Assembly: GCA_900770655.1 (NCBI GenBank)
Contig: CAAGLA010000017.1
Span: 1 to 9,650, forward strand
Direction of reading: 5' to 3'
Source of the DNA: Bacteroidaceae bacterium
GTDB lineage: Bacteria; Bacteroidota; Bacteroidia; Bacteroidales; Bacteroidaceae
Length of the DNA: 9,650 bases
Shown one piece after another: positions 5,452 through 9,650 of the stretch. The first letter of the stretch is position 1. Each line of letters starts with the position of its first letter. The notes beneath the pieces were generated by a model. The model was not told where the DNA came from. It was given only the letters and a program-made list of their open reading frames with translations, and made no database searches. Both the position numbers and the translations under genes were made by a program.

Positions 5452-6894
5452 TCACTCCTCTTCGGCAGCAGTTTCTACATACTGGTAACAGCCGGCATCT
5501 GCAGCACCCGCCTCACGCGACACACCGTCTACATCTACAGGCAATAGTTCCGTATAGCCGTTGCCTGCCAGCCCACGCGCAGGAGATTCGGCCGACAAGT
5601 GAAAATCGTAATCGAAGATATCGTGGTCGACGAGCCTGAAATGCGCCTTGCCGAACGGCTCAACATCGGGCCTGTCAAAAATAACGTTCACAAAATTACT
5701 GTCGGCCTCGTCTATAGTATTTATAAAGGAGTTCTCGAAACGGTAGTTTCTGCAGAATGGGATACTGTCGCCCAGAGCCGACAGGCTTCCCATCACCTCA
5801 TCGTCTTTTGAGCCGGCTATTACACAAGCAGCAAAAAGAGCTCTTCGAAGCGGTGCCGGAGCACCCTCTATGGTATTATGCAAGGCGAGCGCTACATCGC
5901 GCTGGCGCCACACATAAAAGTTCGCCAATGTACAATGAATGAATTCCACATTGCCGCCAACAACCTTAACGCAGTTACCTTGTGCATTGGCAAAGAGAGA
6001 GTTCTTCACTGTTGCACGCGACAATACCAGTTCAAGGGCATTGCCGTGGAAATTGTACAGTTTAGACGATTCTATATCTATGCGGTTCACTGTAGTGTCG
6101 CCAGCCTCTACCCTTATACCATAGTTGGCACTGTGGATATCGCAATGGCGCAGCACATTGCCGTTGCTTGCCGAAGTGAAGACAACACCGTCCCACTGCC
6201 CCGGGATTCTGTCGTATGGAAGATACGAGAACATATTGTCGGTTCTGTCGCCACGCATAACAACCGGCTGTTGCTGCGTACCGCAGGCGTTCAGCCTGCC
6301 GGCGACCTTCATAAATGCCTTGTCGTGAAAATAGAGGACAACACCAGCTTCGAGATTAAGGCAAGCAGTTTCGGCAACCGTTATGCTGTCATATATGACA
6401 TAGTGCCCGGCCTGCAACGTGGTATCGGACAAAAGGGTCACCCCGCGCATATATGTTACATCGCGGCCGTATGCCAAAAGAAGCACCCCCTGCTGCACTC
6501 CGCTCTCCAATGTAAAGAGCAAGGTATCCTGTACCACAACAGGGATGTTTTCCCCGTTTTTATCGAGGCTCACCTGAGCTAGTACAAAAAGACTGTCTTT
6601 TGCACGCAGTTCAAGGTCGCGCATCATATTGCCCGACTGCCCGTCGACAAGAATGCTGAACCCCGACTGCCCGCCGCTTGCAAGACGCACATCGCTTATG
6701 CGCAACGACTCTTTATTGCGGTTACGCACCACAAACATTGCCGTGGGCGAATTCTTTTGGGTAAACAGAGTGTCGAAAGAGACTGTGTCGCACGAAAATT
6801 CAAGACGCAGCGAAGGGTTAGAAGAAAAGTCGGCATCCTCGTTACAGGAAACGAGGATAACCGACAACAAGAATATATAAAGTGCTCTTTTCAT
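5452..6894 (-). CDS. Right-handed parallel beta-helix lipoprotein
   Basis: A 480-residue envelope lipoprotein. A signal peptide with hydrophobic core LYIFLLSVILV ends in lipobox LVSC (14-17), so C17 should be lipidated. NEDAD follows the cysteine; acidic residues here resemble the surface lipoprotein export signal of Bacteroidota, so cell-surface exposure is plausible. Residues about 30-150 look like an all-beta, Ig-like N-terminal region. Residues about 155-400 show irregular beta-helix rungs with short hydrophobic strands and asparagines at turns, for example NVLRHCDIHSANYGIRVEAG (246-265), and NFHGNALELV, NAQGNCVKVVG and NVEFIHCTLANF further on. The end LPVDVDGVSREAGAADAGCYQYV (451-473) resembles the D.DG..R....D.GAYEY motif that closes many beta-helix proteins. 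I see no catalytic motif, so polysaccharide binding or lyase activity is only a guess. It follows pepD by 57 nt with no separate promoter seen and is probably co-transcribed with it. Confidence 0.82.
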   Translation of the reverse strand: MKRALYIFLLSVILVSCNEDADFSSNPSLRLEFSCDTVSFDTLFTQKNSPTAMFVVRNRNKESLRISDVRLASGGQSGFSILVDGQSGNMMRDLELRAKDSLFVLAQVSLDKNGENIPVVVQDTLLFTLESGVQQGVLLLAYGRDVTYMRGVTLLSDTTLQAGHYVIYDSITVAETACLNLEAGVVLYFHDKAFMKVAGRLNACGTQQQPVVMRGDRTDNMFSYLPYDRIPGQWDGVVFTSASNGNVLRHCDIHSANYGIRVEAGDTTVNRIDIESSKLYNFHGNALELVLSRATVKNSLFANAQGNCVKVVGGNVEFIHCTLANFYVWRQRDVALALHNTIEGAPAPLRRALFAACVIAGSKDDEVMGSLSALGDSIPFCRNYRFENSFINTIDEADSNFVNVIFDRPDVEPFGKAHFRLVDHDIFDYDFHLSAESPARGLAGNGYTELLPVDVDGVSREAGAADAGCYQYVETAAEEE

Positions 6895-6951
6895 CTATAA
6901 TATTGTTATATTATTCATTAACGGCAAGAGCAGACTTTTATTGCTTTTGCT

Positions 6952-8409
6952 TTACTTCTTTGGTGCATTTTCGAGCAACAGCAGAAGATGACGCCACCAA
7001 CGCTCTGTAGAAGCAATGTCGAGTCTTTCGTCGGGCGAGTGGACACCGCGCATTGTGGGCCCGAAGGATATCATATCGAGGTGAGGAGCCTTTTCAAGGA
7101 ATAATCCGCACTCGAGCCCGGCGTGTATGGCCTTAATTTTTGCATCGCTGCCAAAGAGTTCTTTAAATGTATCGCAGGCGACCTTCAATATTTCCGACTT
7201 TGTATTAGGTTTCCAGCCCGGATATTGTCCCTTTGTGGTAACTGTGGCGCCGGCAAGCTCAAAGGCGGCACGTACGCTGGCGGAAACAGCATCGCGAGAC
7301 GACTCAATGGAACTGCGCTGGCTTGTTGTAACCAGCAGCACATTGTCGGCTGTACGCTTTACCGAAGCAAGATTGCTCGATGTCTCTACCAGCCCCGGTA
7401 CATCTTGGCTCATAGCATACACGCCATTGAACACTGCATTCATTGAACTCAGGAACTTGGCGGCAACCATCGGGTCAATAGCACGCTTCACAGCATCGCA
7501 GCTCTGCATTGTAAACCGAGCCGTAGGTTCGGTAACGCTGTACTCGTTCTGGATTTCTGCAGCGAAGATATTAAACTCTACACGAACAGCCTCTTTGTCG
7601 GCATTCTGCACTGCTATAACAGCCGACGCGTCGCGAGGAATTGCATTGTGAAGGCTGCCGCCGCTTATATCGCACAGCAGAATATCGAATTTCTGCGACA
7701 GACGGTAGAGGAAACGGCACATAAGTTTGTTGGCATTGGCACGGTTCTTGTTTATATCGTCGCCGGAGTGACCGCCTGTGAGAGAGTTGATATCTATTTT
7801 AACAAAGAAGCGCCCTTCGGGAACAGGGGTCCATATATGCTTGAATTCGGCATAATTGCAAACGCCACCTGCACACCCGATAAAGATTTCGCCTTCATCC
7901 TCCGAGTCGAGATTCACCAGAATATCGCCTTGCAAAAGTTCGGGCGAGAGAGCCTCGGCACCTGTGAGGCCGGTCTCTTCGTCAATAGTGAAGAGGCAGT
8001 TTACCGGGCCGTGCTTCAACTCCTTGTCGGCAAGGACAGCCATAGCAGCCGCTACACCCACACCGTTGTCGGCTCCCAGCGTAGTACCCTCTGCCTTCAG
8101 CCACTCGCCGTCGACATAGGGACGTATAGGGTCTTTAGTAAAGTCGTGCTCTACTGTCGGGCGCTTGTCGCACACCATATCCATATGGCTCTGCAGAATT
8201 ATTGTCTTGCAATTTTCGTAACCGGGTGCTGCAGGCTTCTTTATGAGTACATTACCCACAGCATCGGCAATGGTTTCGTAGCCGAGTTCGCGACCAAAAT
8301 TCTGTATAAAGGCCGATATTTGCGCTTCGTTCTTTGAGCCGTGAGGAATTTCACAGATTTGCAGGAAATAACCGAAGAGTGATTCGGGGTTCAAATTCAG
8401 TTTATTCAT
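6952..8409 (-). CDS. pepD: Aminoacyl-histidine dipeptidase (peptidase family M20C)
   Basis: A 485-residue di-zinc cytosolic dipeptidase that hydrolyses dipeptides of broad range, including Xaa-His such as carnosine; the length equals that of typical PepD. Visible metal and catalytic sites are QSHMDMVCDK (73-82; H75 ligand, D77 catalytic), GTTLGADNGVGVA (108-120; D114 bridging ligand), TIDEETGLTGA (141-151; E144 general base, E145 ligand), LVNLDSEDEGEI (164-175; D168 ligand) and GVHSPDERLDI (455-465; H457 ligand). NSLTGGHSGDDI (208-219) lies in the dimerisation lid domain. The catalytic set is complete. It is the first gene of a likely two-gene transcript with the beta-helix lipoprotein. The 179-nt AT-rich region upstream is shared with the divergent membrane-protein operon. 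Confidence 0.96.
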   Translation of the reverse strand: MNKLNLNPESLFGYFLQICEIPHGSKNEAQISAFIQNFGRELGYETIADAVGNVLIKKPAAPGYENCKTIILQSHMDMVCDKRPTVEHDFTKDPIRPYVDGEWLKAEGTTLGADNGVGVAAAMAVLADKELKHGPVNCLFTIDEETGLTGAEALSPELLQGDILVNLDSEDEGEIFIGCAGGVCNYAEFKHIWTPVPEGRFFVKIDINSLTGGHSGDDINKNRANANKLMCRFLYRLSQKFDILLCDISGGSLHNAIPRDASAVIAVQNADKEAVRVEFNIFAAEIQNEYSVTEPTARFTMQSCDAVKRAIDPMVAAKFLSSMNAVFNGVYAMSQDVPGLVETSSNLASVKRTADNVLLVTTSQRSSIESSRDAVSASVRAAFELAGATVTTKGQYPGWKPNTKSEILKVACDTFKELFGSDAKIKAIHAGLECGLFLEKAPHLDMISFGPTMRGVHSPDERLDIASTERWWRHLLLLLENAPKK

Positions 8410-8534
8410 ATTATTCTTGTTTAAATTTGTTAAAGCATACCACTAATAAATAAAATAATGTTAATTATTCCCTTTTAAGAGTTCTTTTTTACTTTTTTCA
8501 CACCAAACAATCGCGCAGAGGAAAACAAAAGAGC

Positions 8535-8542
8535 TATCTTTG
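8535..8542 (+). promoter_or_regulatory. -7 promoter element for the small membrane protein/OmpH operon
   Basis: TATCTTTG matches the Bacteroidota -7 consensus exactly and lies 46 nt upstream of the ATG at 8589. No TTTG -33 box is found 19-21 nt upstream. The remainder of 8410-8588 is AT-rich and must also hold the divergent pepD promoter, for which only a poor match (TATGCTTT on the minus strand) is seen. Confidence 0.55.
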
Positions 8543-8588
8543 CAACATAAATATTGCGCACTTAGGGTACACCACAAAGTTAAGGGAA

Positions 8589-8810
8589 ATGTTTAAAACT
8601 TTACTATTTACATTGTTAATAATTGCAATATCTTTTGTTTTACTTGCAATAACAATAATTATAAAGAAGAACGGCCGCTTCCCGAACATACACGTAGGAG
8701 GCAACAAGGAGATGCGCAAACGAGGTATAAAATGTGTTCAGTCACAGGACCGCGACGCGCGCAAACATAACCCTATGGCAGTAGAAGAGACAAAATCGTA
8801 TAAAAAATAA
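8589..8810 (+). CDS. Small single-pass membrane protein
   Basis: A 73-residue protein of unassigned function. Residues about 4-25 form one strongly hydrophobic helix. A conserved-looking, basic cytoplasmic tail follows: GRFPNIHVGGNKEMRKRGIKC (29-49), then VQSQDRDARKHN. The pattern FPN.HVGGNK.MRKRGI.C..SQDR resembles what I recall from short uncharacterised Bacteroidales proteins, but I cannot name a family. The single Cys, the His and the run of basic residues suggest a metal, nucleic-acid or lipid-headgroup contact rather than a simple leader peptide; this is inference. The gene has its own -7 element and ends 3 nt before the next ATG, so it is translated in an operon with the OmpH-like lipoprotein. 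Confidence 0.78.
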   Translation: MFKTLLFTLLIIAISFVLLAITIIIKKNGRFPNIHVGGNKEMRKRGIKCVQSQDRDARKHNPMAVEETKSYKK

Positions 8811-8813
8811 TTT

Positions 8814-9422
8814 ATGAGAACCACAAAGAAAATTGTATTATTCGCAGCTTTTTCACTATTGCTGCTCTCATTCACACAATGTACAAAAGAGGCACAACCG
8901 GCTCAGCCTCAGGCTCCCCAAACAGAATCTCTCGATTCAGTACAAGGCATTAAGATTGCATACGTAGAGTACGACTCTCTAATGGCAAAATACCTTCTTG
9001 CAATAGATATACACAAGGAGATGATGCGCAAGGAGACAAACATAAACAACACCATTGAACAGAAGGCAAATTCACTCCAAGAGGAGCAGGCCGAATTTAC
9101 ACGCAAGTACCAGAACAACGTCTTTGCAACAGCAGAGCGCGCACAAGAAGAGTATGAGCGTCTGGCACGCAAAGAGCAGGAGATTCTACAGTTGCAGCAG
9201 ACACTGGTGACAGAATATGAGAACGAATTGCAAATGTACCACAGACAGTTGCGCGATTCTGTAAATAATTACATTATAGAATACAACAACGCTAAGGGTT
9301 ACGACTATATACTCACCAAAGTTGGCGACAATATTCTTTATGCCAACGAGGCTCTTGACATTACACAAGAGGTTGTAGACGGCCTAAACAGCCGTTACGC
9401 AACCCCACAGCCTGCCGAGTAA
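8814..9422 (+). CDS. OmpH/Skp-like lipoprotein with coiled coil
   Basis: A 202-residue periplasm-facing protein. The signal peptide IVLFAAFSLLLLSFTQC carries a lipobox-like sequence with C23 as the probable lipidation site. A low-complexity Gln/Pro/Ala linker (26-37) follows, then the OmpH-type start GIKIAYVEYDSLMAKY (45-60), a long charged helical region (about 66-150) with coiled-coil character, and a C-terminal segment YNNAKGYDYILTKVGDNILYANEALDITQEVVDGLN (157-192) that closes the Skp/OmpH fold. Skp chaperones hold unfolded outer-membrane proteins in the periplasm as trimers with helical tentacles. This form appears tethered to a membrane by lipid plus a flexible linker, which differs from the soluble E. 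coli protein. It lies 3 nt after the small membrane protein gene and is followed by a strong hairpin. The family is clear; chaperone function is by homology. Confidence 0.87.
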   Translation: MRTTKKIVLFAAFSLLLLSFTQCTKEAQPAQPQAPQTESLDSVQGIKIAYVEYDSLMAKYLLAIDIHKEMMRKETNINNTIEQKANSLQEEQAEFTRKYQNNVFATAERAQEEYERLARKEQEILQLQQTLVTEYENELQMYHRQLRDSVNNYIIEYNNAKGYDYILTKVGDNILYANEALDITQEVVDGLNSRYATPQPAE

Positions 9423-9454
9423 TATATTAAAGAACAAGAATACAAAGCTACAAT

Positions 9455-9504
9455 AGCCCCAAAAGCCATAGTTTGCAAAATGCAGACGCGGCTTTTGGGG
9501 CTTT
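9455..9504 (+). terminator. Long hairpin downstream of the OmpH-like gene, probable terminator
   Basis: AGCCCCAAAAGCC (9455-9467) pairs perfectly over 13 bp with GGCTTTTGGGGCT (9490-9502). The enclosed bases fold again, GTTTGCA-AAA-TGCAGAC (9471-9487, one T-G pair), leaving only ATA/GC as an internal bulge, so the whole element is a nearly continuous hairpin of about 48 nt. It starts 33 nt after the stop codon of the OmpH-like gene. Only three T follow the stem, so it is not a textbook intrinsic terminator; it may stop transcription, protect the mRNA 3' end, or be a dispersed palindromic repeat. Confidence 0.55.
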
Positions 9505-9650
9505 GCACAGTATTATTGGGCTCAGTAGATATTTACTGTGGGTAATATTGTACTTATATAATTCTTTATAGACCGAAATATCTTATTCCAAGTTCGGTTT
9601 TACCCTTAATCAGTTATCTTTTATTCTTCTTGCGGTCGTTCTATTATGTC

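Noticed and set aside
5878..6582. 234-codon plus-strand open frame opposite the beta-helix lipoprotein
   Set aside because: The minus-strand frame has a signal peptide, lipobox and beta-helix pattern; the plus-strand translation is rich in Cys and His without a coherent domain.
7648..8337. 229-codon plus-strand open frame opposite pepD
   Set aside because: PepD is complete with all metal ligands on the minus strand; the opposite frame is a by-product of its codon use.
9610..9650. Possible 3' end of a minus-strand gene entering from the right edge
   Set aside because: Two minus-strand frames give short tails before a stop (one ending RIKDN, stop at 9610-9612; one ending RPQEE, stop at 9621-9623). 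About ten codons are too few to choose between them or to recognise a protein.

Overview
The window looks like chromosomal core sequence from a member of the Bacteroidota, most likely order Bacteroidales. Three things point there. Several genes and the tRNA pair are preceded by the -7 element TAnnTTTG (or the variant TATCTTCG), in the best case with a TTTG-like -33 box about 20 nt upstream. The lipoproteins carry acidic residues just after the lipid-anchor cysteine. The protein families (FemAB-like GNAT, GuaD, LytS/LytTR pair, PepD, OmpH-type lipoprotein) read like Bacteroidales orthologues. I see no insertion sequence, integrase, phage gene, CRISPR array or rRNA.

Layout from left to right: tRNA-Glu(CTC) and tRNA-Ser(GCT) lie on the minus strand behind one promoter. 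A plus-strand FemAB/GNAT-type acyltransferase follows and ends in a terminator hairpin that contains its stop codon. Next comes a minus-strand run: guanine deaminase (guaD), a LytTR response regulator, its LytS-type sensor kinase, and nadC. A divergent promoter region separates nadC from plus-strand rlmH. rlmH converges on a minus-strand pair, pepD followed by a beta-helix lipoprotein. The right end holds a plus-strand operon of a 73-residue membrane protein and an OmpH/Skp-like lipoprotein, then a long hairpin and a stretch with no assignable gene.

Functionally this is mixed housekeeping: purine salvage (GuaD), NAD synthesis (NadC), ribosome maturation (RlmH), dipeptide breakdown (PepD), envelope proteins, and one signalling pair. 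The kinase and regulator overlap by 23 nt and should be one translationally coupled unit.

The most notable observation is that the sensor kinase is split by a one-base frameshift exactly at its H-box. The phosphoacceptor His codon lies in the 14 nt between the two open frames, so neither fragment contains it. The break sits inside a near-perfect 19-nt palindrome, which suggests a quasipalindrome-correction deletion, unless it is an assembly error. The same kinase has a His/Gly/Pro-rich periplasmic loop. I did not find a convincing new multi-gene system.
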